Shown here: in pieces, positions 49,676 to 58,392 of the stretch
How positions within the stretch are numbered: the stretch's first letter is position 1
How the letters are laid out: each line of letters begins with the position of its first letter
Assembly: GCA_002551355.1 (NCBI GenBank)
Contig: NTHE01000016.1
Coordinates: 60,381 to 124,380, forward strand
Direction: 5' to 3'
Length of the DNA: 64,000 nt
Origin: Streptomyces sp. man185
GTDB taxonomy: Bacteria > Actinomycetota > Actinomycetes > Streptomycetales > Streptomycetaceae
Translations under genes and position numbers: made by a program
The notes under the pieces: model-generated
The model's input: only the letters and a program-made list of their open reading frames with translations
What the model was told of the DNA's origin: nothing
Database searches by the model: none

Positions 49676-50403
49676 ACGGGCGGATGGGCGGAGGCGATGT
49701 GGTCGATGATCGACCGGGCGAGGAGAGGGAAGAATTCCGTGAAGTCGGCGTTTCCCGATCCTCCGCTGAACACCTCGGAGAAAAACCGGTCCATCGCGTC
49801 CTCGTCATTCTGAAACAGTGCCAGCGCCTCGTAGCTCTCAGCGGCCAGTCCGGGAAGGTTCCACATGCACAGAGGATGCGTCTCCTCGATGATCAGGGCG
49901 ATGCTCTCCTCGATGCTCGCGGACTGCATGTCGTCGGAGATCGCCACTCCGTCCTGCCCGAAGTAAATAGGCAGGAACTGGCTGAATCGCGGAAATCTGA
50001 GCGAGATCTCCCGAGCTGTCCAAGCCCGGCGCTGGTACTTTTCCTCGATCGGAAGAGAGCGCCAGTCCAGAATGTACGAGGAGATCTCGCGATAGATCTC
50101 GGGTGTTCGGTCGGACGGAGCGGCGGCGGGGATCTCCCTTAGCGCCTGAGACCCGGGGTCCGCGGCGAAGGTCTCCGCGGCGGTGAGCAGTTGGGAGGCG
50201 ATCTCGTAGAAGGTCCTTCCGCCGCCGCGCTGCGCGTACGAGAGGGCGCGGAGGGCCGGCCCGAGGCGTCTTTGCCGCTCGTCGGCGTCCGTCGGGATGC
50301 CGGTGGAGGAGAAGGGCGCCAGGAGGATGCGCGCGCCTTCCAGGCCGAAATGGTCCATCATCTCCTGCCGCCGGACGCCGCCCCTGTCGTCGCTTCTGGT
50401 CAT
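49657..50403 (-). CDS. CdiI-like immunity protein for the upstream toxin
   Basis: A 248-residue protein whose ATG overlaps the stop of the toxin remnant (50400-50403). The N-terminal 100 residues have no recognised family. The C-terminal half, FPRFSQFLPIYFGQDGVA, then SASIEESIALIIEETH and SYEALALFQNDEDAMDRFFSE, resembles a CdiI-type immunity domain. By position it should protect against the RNase A-like toxin encoded just upstream. Base composition here is less GC-rich than the surrounding core, consistent with transfer. Confidence 0.75.
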   Translation of the reverse strand: MTRSDDRGGVRRQEMMDHFGLEGARILLAPFSSTGIPTDADERQRRLGPALRALSYAQRGGGRTFYEIASQLLTAAETFAADPGSQALREIPAAAPSDRTPEIYREISSYILDWRSLPIEEKYQRRAWTAREISLRFPRFSQFLPIYFGQDGVAISDDMQSASIEESIALIIEETHPLCMWNLPGLAAESYEALALFQNDEDAMDRFFSEVFSGGSGNADFTEFFPLLARSIIDHIASAHPPVWPKGK

Positions 50404-51616
50404 TCCTCTTCCTTCTTCTTCACAGGGGCCGGCATGGAGGTCAGGACAGTGAAAGGTGGATCAAGGTCGGGATTGTACACCAGGCGCGTTTCGACGCCTT
50501 TCACATCGGTGGCCTTGTCCGACGGGAATGGCGAGTTCTTTATTTCCTGCTTGTCGATGCTCCGGCCGCTGTACTCATCCGGATCGGCGGTATGCGGCAC
50601 GCTAATGTCGAGGCGATTTTCCGCATTCGGCTGATCTTCGATCCAATCCTTGATGGTTTTCTGGTTCGCGTCGATGGTGTACTGCGTCATCCGCTGCGCC
50701 GAGTCGATGTCCTTGAAAGCGGATGCTCTGGCAACCTTGGGCTGTCCGTGTTCCCACTCGGTTCCTGGGCGCGGCCCTTCTTCAGATCATCTCGCAGGCG
50801 CTGGGCAAGCTGATCATCTGTCAGGCCGACGTGCTTGTTGACGGTGTGCGAGTTCTCCAGCCACTCCGTCGACGCCAGATCGATCTCATAGATGCCGAGG
50901 TCCGCGTTGCCCGGTCGCGACCAGCGGTGGCGCGGCTTGAACTCGTCGAGGGCCCGTGCACCGAACGCTCGGGCGCGTGCTTCCTCCGCCGCGAACCTCG
51001 GAGCGCTCATCAAGGCCTCCGTCAGCTCGGCTTCGAGGCCTCTCACGGTCTTGGCGGCCTCGTGGAACACGGCGGCATCCGCGCCCGCCTTGTCCATGTG
51101 GCCGGCGAAGGCGGCGGTGATCTCGCCGAAGGCCATGGTGGCCCCGAGTCTGGTCAGTTCGCCGAAGTCGATGTCCACCGTCAGGTCCTTGACGGTCGCC
51201 TTGGCGGCCTCCGCCGCGAGCCGTGAGGTGGTGTCGCGGCATTTGTCCGCCGCATCCGCGGCGTCGTGCAGGGCCCGATGCACCGTTTCGCCGGTTCGGG
51301 CGAGCACCTCGATGACGGGCCGCCGGTCGGCCGGCGAAACGGACGGGTTGGTCCGCCACTCGCGGGCGTCCGCCGCGCCCCGGGCGGCCGGCTTCGCATC
51401 CGAGATGCGACGGCTCCCGCCCCAGGCCGTCGTGCCCCAGATCGACTGGCAGAAGGAGTTCATCGCCGCCTGCCACTCGTTGTTGCTGCCGTCGGTGAGA
51501 TAGGCGATGCACGAGGTGAAGTTGGTGGCGGACTCCTTCGCCGCCTTGGCAGCGGCAAGCCAGGCGTTGCCTATGCCGCGCAGCTCGCCCGTGTCCGCGC
51601 CGGGAGTGATCTCCAC
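50400..51616 (-). pseudogene. RNase A-like polymorphic toxin, 5'-truncated and frameshifted
   Basis: The first frame (to 50687) carries a helical WXG-like start (IGNAWLAAAKAAKESATNF), a linker, then HTVNKHVGLTDDQLAQRLRDDLKKGRAQ, the N-terminal part of the RNase A-like CdiA-CT domain with its His and Arg. After GRAQ the frame fails at about 50760. The next frame continues EWEHGQPKVARASAFKDIDS, RMTQYTIDANQKTIKDWIED, ETRLVYNPDLDPPFTVLTS and stops at 50400. One base is lost or two gained. The 5' end is uncertain: the gene begins within 60 bp of a long terminator, so its normal N-terminus and promoter appear to be missing. GTG 51616 is used. Confidence 0.85.
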
Positions 51617-51673
51617 GGTCTTGCCGAGGCTCCGGCTCGCTCCGGGGCAGCCGGTTTTCCGGCACGGACGAGT

Positions 51674-51711
51674 ACGGCTCCGGCCGCCGCACATGCGGCG
51701 GCCGGAGCCGT
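51674..51711 (-). terminator. Terminator after the PTS gene
   Basis: Two 18-bp arms, starting ACGGCTCCGGCCGCCGCA (51674-51691), pair perfectly around a 2-base loop. It lies 35 bp after the PTS stop and immediately in front of the truncated toxin frame. Confidence 0.9.
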
Positions 51712-51745
51712 GAGGGAAGGACTGTACGCGGACGTTACCCCGTGG

Positions 51746-53314
51746 TCAGACGCCCGCCGGGGCCTTGGCCGGGTCGGTGCCGGGGTCCGTGCCACCGGTG
51801 CCGCCCGTCGGGCCCGCGTCCGGTGCCGGGTGCGTGCCGCCCGTGGCGGCGACCGTGGACGCGGCCGGTTCCTGGGAGACGTTGAACTCCGCCAGCAGAT
51901 CCTTGCCGAAGCCGAAGAAGTATGTCGCGACGAAGCCTGCGACATAGCCGACGAGCAGACCGCCCGCGTAGATCGCGATCGTCGATCCCAGGCCGTGGTT
52001 GCCGTCCAGGAGCGGGAACAGGGCCCAGCCGGACGGGCCGATGGCCGTCGAGCCGACCGTGTCGCCGAGCTGGTTGAACAGGCCGACGAAGCCGCCGCCG
52101 AACGCCCCGCCGACGCACGCCGTGATGAACGGGCGGCCCAGCGGGAGCGAGACGCCGTAGATCAGGGGTTCGCCCACGCCCAGCAGGCCCGCCGGGAGCG
52201 CGGACTTGATGGTGCGACGGATCGACTCGTTGCGGGGGAGGCGGAAGTAGACGGCCATGGCCGCGCCGACCTGGCCCGCCCCGGCCATCGCCAGGATGGG
52301 GAGCAGGACCGTGTAGCCCTGCTGCTCGATGAGCGTCGTGTGGATCGGGATCAGCGCCTGGTGCAGGCCCAGCATGACGAGGGGGAGGAACAGGCCGCCG
52401 AGTACGAAGCCCGCGCCCGCGCCGCCGTTGGAGAGCAGCCAGTCGGCGAACGTGCCGATCGCGGAGGACACCTCGCCGGCCACGTACATCAGGCCGAAGA
52501 TCGTCACCAGGCCGGAGATCAGCACCGTCAGGGTCGGGGTGACCAGGACGTCCAGCGCCTCCGGCACCCAGCGCCGGCACCACTTCTCCACGTACACCGC
52601 CAGCACCGCCGCGCCCAGCGCGCCGAGCACACCGCCCTGGCCGGGCGAGAGCGTCTGGCCGAAGGCGTCGATGTTCGCGACGCCCGGGAAGACGATGATC
52701 GCCGCCACCGCACCGCCCAGGATCGGCGTACCGCCGAACTCCTTCGCCGTGTTGTAGCCCACGAACACCGCGATCAGCGCCATGAAGCCCGACGCCATCG
52801 CCGCCAGCGCGGGCGTCACGGCGGGCAGCCACTGGAGGTTCACCAGCAGGCCGTTGAGGCCCGCGATGATGCCGCAGCCGATGAGCGCCGGGATCAGCGG
52901 CACGAAGATGTTGGCGATCTTGCGCAGGAAGAGCTTGAACGGGGTGGCGTTCTTGGCCTTCCGCTCCGCCCTGATCGCCGCGCCCTGGGCCGCCAGCTCC
53001 TCGGCCGAGACGGCGGGGGCGTCACCCGGCGTCGGTGCCGGGGCGGCCTCGCGGCCCTCCTCGACCAGCCGCTCGAACTCCGGGGTGACCCGGGCGACCG
53101 TGCCCGGCCCCAGCACGATCTGGTACGTGTCGTCCTCGACGACGCCCATCACGGCGGGCAGGGCCTTCAGCGCCTCGTCGTCGACGAGGGACCGGTCGTG
53201 CAGCCCGAGGCGGAGCCGGGTCATGCAGTGGGCGATGGAGGCGACGTTCGCGGCACCGCCGACGAGCGGCAGGATCGCGGCGGCGGTGGCGCGGTTCTTG
53301 TCTTCTGTGGCCAT
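51746..53314 (-). CDS. PTS transporter EIIBC for N-acetylmuramic acid
   Basis: A 522-residue permease. The EIIB domain has ILPLVGGAANVASIAHCMTRLRL with phospho-Cys30. The EIIC domain has many helices, including KIANIFVPLIPALIGCGIIAGLNGLL, NTAKEFGGTPILGGAVAAI and the GEPLIYGVSLPLGRPFI signature of the glucose/sucrose EIIC group. No EIIA domain is fused. It is co-directional with murQ and an RpiR gene, which identifies MurNAc as the likely sugar: uptake gives MurNAc-6-phosphate. Confidence 0.92.
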   Translation of the reverse strand: MATEDKNRATAAAILPLVGGAANVASIAHCMTRLRLGLHDRSLVDDEALKALPAVMGVVEDDTYQIVLGPGTVARVTPEFERLVEEGREAAPAPTPGDAPAVSAEELAAQGAAIRAERKAKNATPFKLFLRKIANIFVPLIPALIGCGIIAGLNGLLVNLQWLPAVTPALAAMASGFMALIAVFVGYNTAKEFGGTPILGGAVAAIIVFPGVANIDAFGQTLSPGQGGVLGALGAAVLAVYVEKWCRRWVPEALDVLVTPTLTVLISGLVTIFGLMYVAGEVSSAIGTFADWLLSNGGAGAGFVLGGLFLPLVMLGLHQALIPIHTTLIEQQGYTVLLPILAMAGAGQVGAAMAVYFRLPRNESIRRTIKSALPAGLLGVGEPLIYGVSLPLGRPFITACVGGAFGGGFVGLFNQLGDTVGSTAIGPSGWALFPLLDGNHGLGSTIAIYAGGLLVGYVAGFVATYFFGFGKDLLAEFNVSQEPAASTVAATGGTHPAPDAGPTGGTGGTDPGTDPAKAPAGV

Positions 53315-53365
53315 GGTGCTCGGTGCCTTGCTGTGCGGGGGGTGGGGTTGGGGTACCCGGGTGGG

Positions 53366-54355
53366 TCAGGTGGTGCGTACGGCCGCGAGGGCGGCGCGCA
53401 GGTGGCCGTCGGACTCGGTCAGGAGCCGGGCGGCGGTGGGGCCGTCGACCTGGCCGAGGACGACCAGGATCGCGTTCTTGACCTCGCCGTCGGTGGCGGC
53501 GAGGGCGGCCTCGATCGCGGTGTCGGACGCGCCGGTGGCCAGGGAGACGATGTGCCGGGAACGGGCGCGCAGCTTCTCGTTGGAAGCGCGCACGTCGACC
53601 ATGAGATTCCCGTACGTCTTGCCGAGCCGGATCATCGTGATCGTCGAGATCATGTTGAGGACCAGCTTCTGCGCCGTCCCCGCCTTCAGCCGGGTCGAGC
53701 CGGTGAGCAGCTCGGGGCCGACGACGACCTCCAGGCCGTGTTCGGCGGCGGCGCCGAGCGCGGAGCCGGCGTTGCAGGAGAGCCCGATGGTCAGGGCGCC
53801 CTGGGCGCGGGCGTGCTCGACCGCGCCGATCGCGTACGGCGTGCGGCCGGAGGCGGAGATGCCGACCACCGTGTCGTCGGCGCTCAGCTTCAGCGCGTCC
53901 AGGTCCGCGGCGGCCAGCTCCTTGCTGTCCTCCGCGCCCTCGACGGCCGTGACCATGGCGGAGGGGCCGCCCGCGATCAGGCCGATGACCTCGGACGGGT
54001 CGGTGTTGAAGGTGGGCGGGCACTCGCTGGCGTCCAGCACCCCGAGGCGGCCCGCCGTGCCCGCGCCCGCGTAGATCAGCCGGCCGCCGCGGGCCATGCG
54101 CTCGGCGGTGGCGTCGATGGCGGCGGCGATCTGCGGCAGCCGCTCGGCGACGGCGGCCGGGACGGTGGCGTCCTCGCCGTTCATGATCCGGGCGATCTCC
54201 TGCGTGGACAGCCGGTCGATCTCGGCCAGCTCGGGGCGGAACGCCTCGGTGGTGAGGGTGGCCAGCTGGGCGCGGAGCTCGCCGTAGGTACCGGCGGAGC
54301 CAGGGGTGCCGGTGGCGCCGGGGGTGTCGGGGTTGGCGTCGGTGGTGGAGGTCAT
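53366..54355 (-). CDS. murQ: N-acetylmuramic acid 6-phosphate etherase
   Basis: A 329-residue SIS-fold lyase. Diagnostic parts are DRLSTQEIARIMNGEDATVP near the N-terminus, GGRLIYAGAGTAGRLGVLDASECPPTFNT (active site), GAEDSKELAAADLDALKLS and VGISASGRTPYAIG, and NLMVDVRASNEKLRARS. It cleaves the lactyl ether of MurNAc-6-phosphate to GlcNAc-6-phosphate and lactate. It is in an operon with the PTS gene downstream and RpiR gene upstream. Confidence 0.95.
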   Translation of the reverse strand: MTSTTDANPDTPGATGTPGSAGTYGELRAQLATLTTEAFRPELAEIDRLSTQEIARIMNGEDATVPAAVAERLPQIAAAIDATAERMARGGRLIYAGAGTAGRLGVLDASECPPTFNTDPSEVIGLIAGGPSAMVTAVEGAEDSKELAAADLDALKLSADDTVVGISASGRTPYAIGAVEHARAQGALTIGLSCNAGSALGAAAEHGLEVVVGPELLTGSTRLKAGTAQKLVLNMISTITMIRLGKTYGNLMVDVRASNEKLRARSRHIVSLATGASDTAIEAALAATDGEVKNAILVVLGQVDGPTAARLLTESDGHLRAALAAVRTT

Positions 54356-54427
54356 GGGGTGCGGCTCAGCTTTCTCGGTTTTGTCGCTGTGTTTCGGTCT
54401 CGTACGCGTACGGGTGGGGTCGGGCGG

Positions 54428-55345
54428 TCAGCGGGTGCGCGGGGTGTGGCGGTGGGCGAGCGCCTCGTAGGAGGCGGCCAGGGCGGGCGCGGCGGTCTCG
54501 TACGTCCGCTGCGCGACGCCTATGAACAGGCAGTCCACGACGAGCAGCTGGCTGGTGCGGCTCGACATGGCGGCGGGGCGCAGCTCGCTCTCGCGCGCGG
54601 TGGACGTGGTCAGCACATGGTCCGCGTACTGCGATACGGGCCCGTCGGGCCGCCCGGTGATCGCGATCGTCGTCGCCCCGCGGTCGAAGGCGACCCGCAG
54701 CGGCTCGATGACGTCACCGGTGGAGCCTGAGTGCGTGATCGCGATGGCCACGTCGCCACTGCGCAACTGCACGGCATTGGTCACGGCGAGGTGCGGGTCC
54801 ATGTGGGCGTGGGCGATGAGGCCGATCCGCAGCAGCTTCTGCGCCAGGTCCTGGCCGACCAGGGAGGAGGCTCCGACGCCGTAGATGTCGATGCGGCGGG
54901 CGGCCGAGGCGGCGGCGACGGCTGCCCCCAGCTGTACGGTGTCGAGCCCGGCGGCGGTGTCGGCGAGGGTCTGCTGCTCGTCGTAGGCGAGCTTGGCGAC
55001 CACGTCGGCGATCGGGTCGTCCACCGCGATGTCGGCGGTGACGGCGGGGGCCCGGCCGGACTCCTGGTGCGCGGCGAGGCCGGCCAGCGCGAGGCGCAGG
55101 TCCCGGTAGCCGGGGTAGCCGAGGAGCCGTGCGGTGCGGACGACGGTGGCTTCACTGGTGCCGGTGCGCTCGGCGAGACCGGTGACGGTGAGGGCGGCGC
55201 AGCCGGCCGGGTCGCCCGCCACGGCTTCGGCGACCAGCTGCATGGAGCGGGTCATGGACGGGGCGAGGGTCCGGACCTTGGCGGCGAGGGCCGCGGGGGC
55301 CGGCGGGGAGTCGCCGCTGAAAATTTCCTTCACGTCACTGGTCAC
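54428..55345 (-). CDS. MurR/RpiR-family regulator of MurNAc use
   Basis: A 305-residue regulator from GTG 55345. HTH_6 at the N-terminus (SMTRSMQLVAEAVAGD, ALTVTGLAERTGTSEATVVRTARLLG) is followed by a SIS domain (RRIDIYGVGASSLVGQDLAQKLLRIG and AITHSGSTGDVIEPLRVAFDRGATTIAITG). It binds an amino-sugar phosphate. It is upstream of murQ and the PTS gene. The AT-rich palindrome at 55349-55363 lies 3 bp from the start. Confidence 0.92.
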   Translation of the reverse strand: MTSDVKEIFSGDSPPAPAALAAKVRTLAPSMTRSMQLVAEAVAGDPAGCAALTVTGLAERTGTSEATVVRTARLLGYPGYRDLRLALAGLAAHQESGRAPAVTADIAVDDPIADVVAKLAYDEQQTLADTAAGLDTVQLGAAVAAASAARRIDIYGVGASSLVGQDLAQKLLRIGLIAHAHMDPHLAVTNAVQLRSGDVAIAITHSGSTGDVIEPLRVAFDRGATTIAITGRPDGPVSQYADHVLTTSTARESELRPAAMSSRTSQLLVVDCLFIGVAQRTYETAAPALAASYEALAHRHTPRTR

Positions 55346-55348
55346 GCC

Positions 55349-55363
55349 TGAAAGATATTTTCA
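55349..55363. promoter_or_regulatory. MurR/RpiR-type operator
   Basis: TGAAAGATATTTTCA, 15 bp, has TGAAA/TTTCA arms and an AT-rich centre in a GC-rich genome. It matches the TGAAA-n-TTTCA type recognised by RpiR family members and lies directly in front of the regulator start. Confidence 0.75.
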
Positions 55364-55450
55364 ACCCTGAGGTCCGTCAACCCCTCTTTGGTCCCTACCT
55401 CTGGCGGGACCTCCGGAGGGGCCTTTCCCGCGCGGGCGCACAATGGGGGC

Positions 55451-55822
55451 ATGGAGTTGAACCCCCTGGAGCAGGCCCTGCACACCGCCCGCGCGCTCGT
55501 CATGGCCGACCTGGCGGCGGCCGACGTCGCCGAGGCGGACATCGTCTCGCTGGTCGAGGACGCGGTGACGCACCGGCGGTGGTGGGTGGAGCAGTGGCCC
55601 GAGGGCGCGGAGTTCGTGGCCGGGCTGGTCGCCCAGGACGTGCAGGACGCGCTGCTGGAGCGGTACGGGCGGTGGCCGCTGTGCCCCGCATGCTCCCCCG
55701 AGGAGGAGCCGCACGCGCTGGACGTGGAGCCGGAGCTCGGGCCCGACCCGCACTGGGTCTGCACCAAGGCGGCCGTGGCGGTGGCGCCGGTGGGGGCGCT
55801 GGGCGAGGTGCTGCGGCGGTGA
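55451..55822 (+). CDS. Hypothetical protein with a CxxC zinc-like site
   Basis: A 123-residue protein from ATG 55451. The helical first half ALHTARALVMADLAAADVAE and DAVTHRRWWVEQWPEGAEF is followed by PLCPACSPEEEPHALDVEP and DPHWVCTK, where two Cys-x-x-Cys-like cysteines plus His and Cys may bind zinc. It overlaps the next gene by four bases. I do not recognise a function; the gene is conserved in Streptomyces with its partner. Confidence 0.8.
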   Translation: MELNPLEQALHTARALVMADLAAADVAEADIVSLVEDAVTHRRWWVEQWPEGAEFVAGLVAQDVQDALLERYGRWPLCPACSPEEEPHALDVEPELGPDPHWVCTKAAVAVAPVGALGEVLRR

Positions 55823-56091
55823 CGCTCTACATCGACCCGCCCACCTGGCCCGGACACGGCCGCCTCTGGTCGCACCTGGTCAGCGATGTCTCGTTCGAGG
55901 AGCTGCACGCCTTCGCCGCCGCGATCGGCTGCCCGCCCCGCGCCTTCGAGCGCGACCACTACGACGTACCGGAAGCGCACTACGCGGACGCGGTGCGGGC
56001 CGGGGCGCGGGAGGTCGGCTCGAAGGAGCTGGTCCGGCGCCTCACGGACGCGGGACTCCGGAGGCCGAAGGGGCGGCCGGCGCCGGGGTAG
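55819..56091 (+). CDS. DUF4031 protein
   Basis: A 90-residue protein from GTG 55819. MTLYIDPPTWPGHGRLWSHL, SFEELHAFAAAIGCPPRAFE, DHYDVPEAHYADAVRAGARE fit the small DUF4031 family, with conserved Trp/His/Asp residues that suggest a metal-binding or hydrolase fold. The function is unknown. It is translationally coupled to the gene before it. Confidence 0.9.
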   Translation: MTLYIDPPTWPGHGRLWSHLVSDVSFEELHAFAAAIGCPPRAFERDHYDVPEAHYADAVRAGAREVGSKELVRRLTDAGLRRPKGRPAPG

Positions 56092-56092
56092 T

Positions 56093-56115
56093 GCCCGGCC
56101 GTTTCCGGGCCGGGC
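56093..56115. terminator. Stem-loop after the DUF4031 gene
   Basis: GCCCGGCC (56093-56100) pairs with GGCCGGGC (56108-56115) between convergent genes. Confidence 0.6.
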
Positions 56116-56183
56116 GGGCCGCGCCGGTGCCGCCCCCGTGCGGTCCGGGGTCTTTCGTTCGGATCTGGCCGGACCGACAGGCC

Positions 56184-56837
56184 CTAGGAGAGCGCGCCGT
56201 CGTAGTCCGGGAGCTTGAAGCCGCGTTCGGCGTGGCCGCCGACGAGGTCGGTGGTGTTGTTCCCGATGTTGGCGATGATCGTGTAGCCCTTCGCCTCGAT
56301 CGCGGCCCGCTGCTCGGTCTTGTAGGCGCTGACCTCCTCGAAGAGGTCGGGCAGGCTGCGTACGTGCAGTCCGTCGACCGGGTAGCCGGCCTTCTTCAGG
56401 TTCCAGTCCGTGAGGGAGTGGATGATGCCCGGCCGGGCGGTGACGAAGAAGACGGCCACGCCGCGCGAGTCGGCGTAACGGGCCAGCTCGCGGACGTCCC
56501 CGACGGCGGGGGTGGGCAGCTCCCAGAACGGGTGGAAGTGCGTCTCCAGCGCGGTGTTGTCGATGTCGAGGACGATCGCCCGCTTCTCGCTTCCGCCGCT
56601 CTCCGTCCGGGCCTCGATCCAGGGTCGTGCCTCGGCGACGACCGCCGACACGTCCTTTCGCCAGGTGGCGTAGTCGACATCCGCGGCGAGGGCGGAGGCC
56701 GCGGGGGCGGTCGCCGGGGCGGTGCGGGCCGGGGCCTTCGTCTCCGTCGCGTCGGCCGAGGTGACGGGGACCGCGACGAGGGCGAGCGTCGCGGCCAGGG
56801 CTGCGGCGGTGCGCTGGATGGTGGCGCCTGCATGCAT
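56184..56837 (-). CDS. Secreted HAD-family acid phosphatase
   Basis: A 217-residue protein with a Sec signal peptide (TAAALAATLALVAVPVTSADA). Residues about 60-215 are a HAD fold of the class B/C acid-phosphatase group: IVLDIDNTALETHFHPFWE (nucleophile Asp and second Asp), VFFVTARPGI, and NIGNNTTDLVGG. It releases phosphate from nucleotides or other esters outside the cell. Confidence 0.9.
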   Translation of the reverse strand: MHAGATIQRTAAALAATLALVAVPVTSADATETKAPARTAPATAPAASALAADVDYATWRKDVSAVVAEARPWIEARTESGGSEKRAIVLDIDNTALETHFHPFWELPTPAVGDVRELARYADSRGVAVFFVTARPGIIHSLTDWNLKKAGYPVDGLHVRSLPDLFEEVSAYKTEQRAAIEAKGYTIIANIGNNTTDLVGGHAERGFKLPDYDGALS

Positions 56838-57038
56838 GGGGACTCCTGGGTGGGGAACCTGCCAATGGCCCGTGCGCCGTGATCGGACGACGGGTTGTCA
56901 TGCTCGCGCTCAATAATGAAGGGCGGGTGGCCGTCTCACTACTGGTCGGTAGTGTCTTTTTCGGCTGGTGTTCGGCTACCTGACGGGAATCGGCCGGGCG
57001 GCGGCCGAAAGTGGCTCGGTGGGCCCGGAACTACGGAG

Positions 57039-58319
57039 TCACGCGCCCGTCGACGGCAGGGAATCCGCCCGTGCCGTGCGCCGCGCCGTACCCGCCGCGC
57101 TCTTCGCGATCAGCCGCGAGCGCGACCGGCCGCCCCCGCTGCCGCCGCCGCGCTGGAGGTGCAGCGCCACGCCCACCGCCGCCAGCGCCAGCGCCGTCAT
57201 CGCCGCCCCCGCCCAGGCCGTGGAGGCGAAGCCGAAGTCCAGGTCGATCACCGTGCCGCCGAGCCAGGGGCCGCTCGTGTTGCCCAGGTTGAACGCGGCC
57301 GTCGTGGTGGCCCCGGCCAGTGTCGGGGCGGCCCCGGCCACGTTGAACATCCGGGCGTTCAGCGCGGGGGCGGTGAAGAAGGCGGACAGGCCCAGCAGGA
57401 AAGCCAGCGCGATCACCGCGATCTGGCTGGAGGCGAACAGGGCCAGCGCCGCCAGGAACACCGTGGACGCCGTGATACCGCTCAGCAGCACCCCGAAGAG
57501 GTGCGCGTCCGCGACCCGGCCGCCGATCATCGTGCCGATCAGCGCACCCACGCCGAACAGGCCGAGGATCCACGGCACCCAGCCGGAGTCGAGGCCCGCC
57601 ACGTCCGTCAGCAGCGGCGCCAGATAGCTGAACGCGCAGAACACCCCGCCCGCCGCGAGCGCGGTGATCACGATGGCCAGCCAGACCTGCCGGTCACGGT
57701 AGATCGCCAGCTCCCGCTTCAGCTCGGGCTTCTTCTCCGGCAGCGGGATGTGCGGGATACGGGTGGCGACCCCGACCAGGGCCACCGCCGAGGCCGCGCC
57801 CACCGCCCAGAACGCCGAACGCCAGCCGAGGTGCTCGCCGAGGAAGGCTCCCAGCGGCACGCCCAGCACGTTGGCGACGGACAGGCCGCCGATCATCACG
57901 GCCATCGCCCGCGCCCGCTGGTTCACCGGGACCATCGCGATGGCCACGGCCGCGCCTACCGCCCAGAAGCCCGCACAGGCGAGCGCGCTCACCACCCGGG
58001 AGGCGAAGAGGATCTCGTACGTCGGAGCCAGCGCACCGGCGATCTGGCCGAGGCCGAACACCGAGATCAGCGCGATCAGCGTGGTGCGGCGCGGCAGCCG
58101 CAGCGTGGCGACGGCCAGCAGCGGGGCGCCGACCACCATGCCGATCGCGAACGCGGATATGAGGAGTCCGGCCTGCGGGATCGACACGTTCATGTCGTCG
58201 GCGATCGGCGGGAGCAGGCCCGACAGCATGAACTCGCTGGTGCCGAGTGCGAAGACCGAGAGGCCGAGAATGTATACGGCCAGCGGCATGGGTGCGCGGC
58301 GGGAGGGAGAGTCGGGCAT
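57039..58319 (-). CDS. MFS exporter, DHA1 (12-helix)
   Basis: A 426-residue transporter from ATG 58319. It begins MPLAVYILGLSVFALGTSEFMLSGLLP (AraJ/Cmx-type opening), with TLRLPRRTTLIALISVFGLG, ANVLGVPLGAFLGEHLGWRSAFW, LAIYRDRQVW between halves, and a second set of six helices. DHA1 pumps remove small toxic molecules such as chloramphenicol-like drugs or sugars. It lies 73 bp after a lipoprotein gene on the same strand. Confidence 0.9.
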   Translation of the reverse strand: MPDSPSRRAPMPLAVYILGLSVFALGTSEFMLSGLLPPIADDMNVSIPQAGLLISAFAIGMVVGAPLLAVATLRLPRRTTLIALISVFGLGQIAGALAPTYEILFASRVVSALACAGFWAVGAAVAIAMVPVNQRARAMAVMIGGLSVANVLGVPLGAFLGEHLGWRSAFWAVGAASAVALVGVATRIPHIPLPEKKPELKRELAIYRDRQVWLAIVITALAAGGVFCAFSYLAPLLTDVAGLDSGWVPWILGLFGVGALIGTMIGGRVADAHLFGVLLSGITASTVFLAALALFASSQIAVIALAFLLGLSAFFTAPALNARMFNVAGAAPTLAGATTTAAFNLGNTSGPWLGGTVIDLDFGFASTAWAGAAMTALALAAVGVALHLQRGGGSGGGRSRSRLIAKSAAGTARRTARADSLPSTGA

Positions 58320-58392
58320 GACTCGTCCCAACGCCGGAGAACGCTTCCGCATTCCCGGCGCCGGGAGGAGGACATGCCTGTTCACGCCCCCG

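Noticed and set aside
51266..54730. 1154-residue plus-strand frame over the PTS, murQ and RpiR genes
   Set aside because: Lies antisense to three well-supported genes; composition is Gly/Arg/Ala with no family match.
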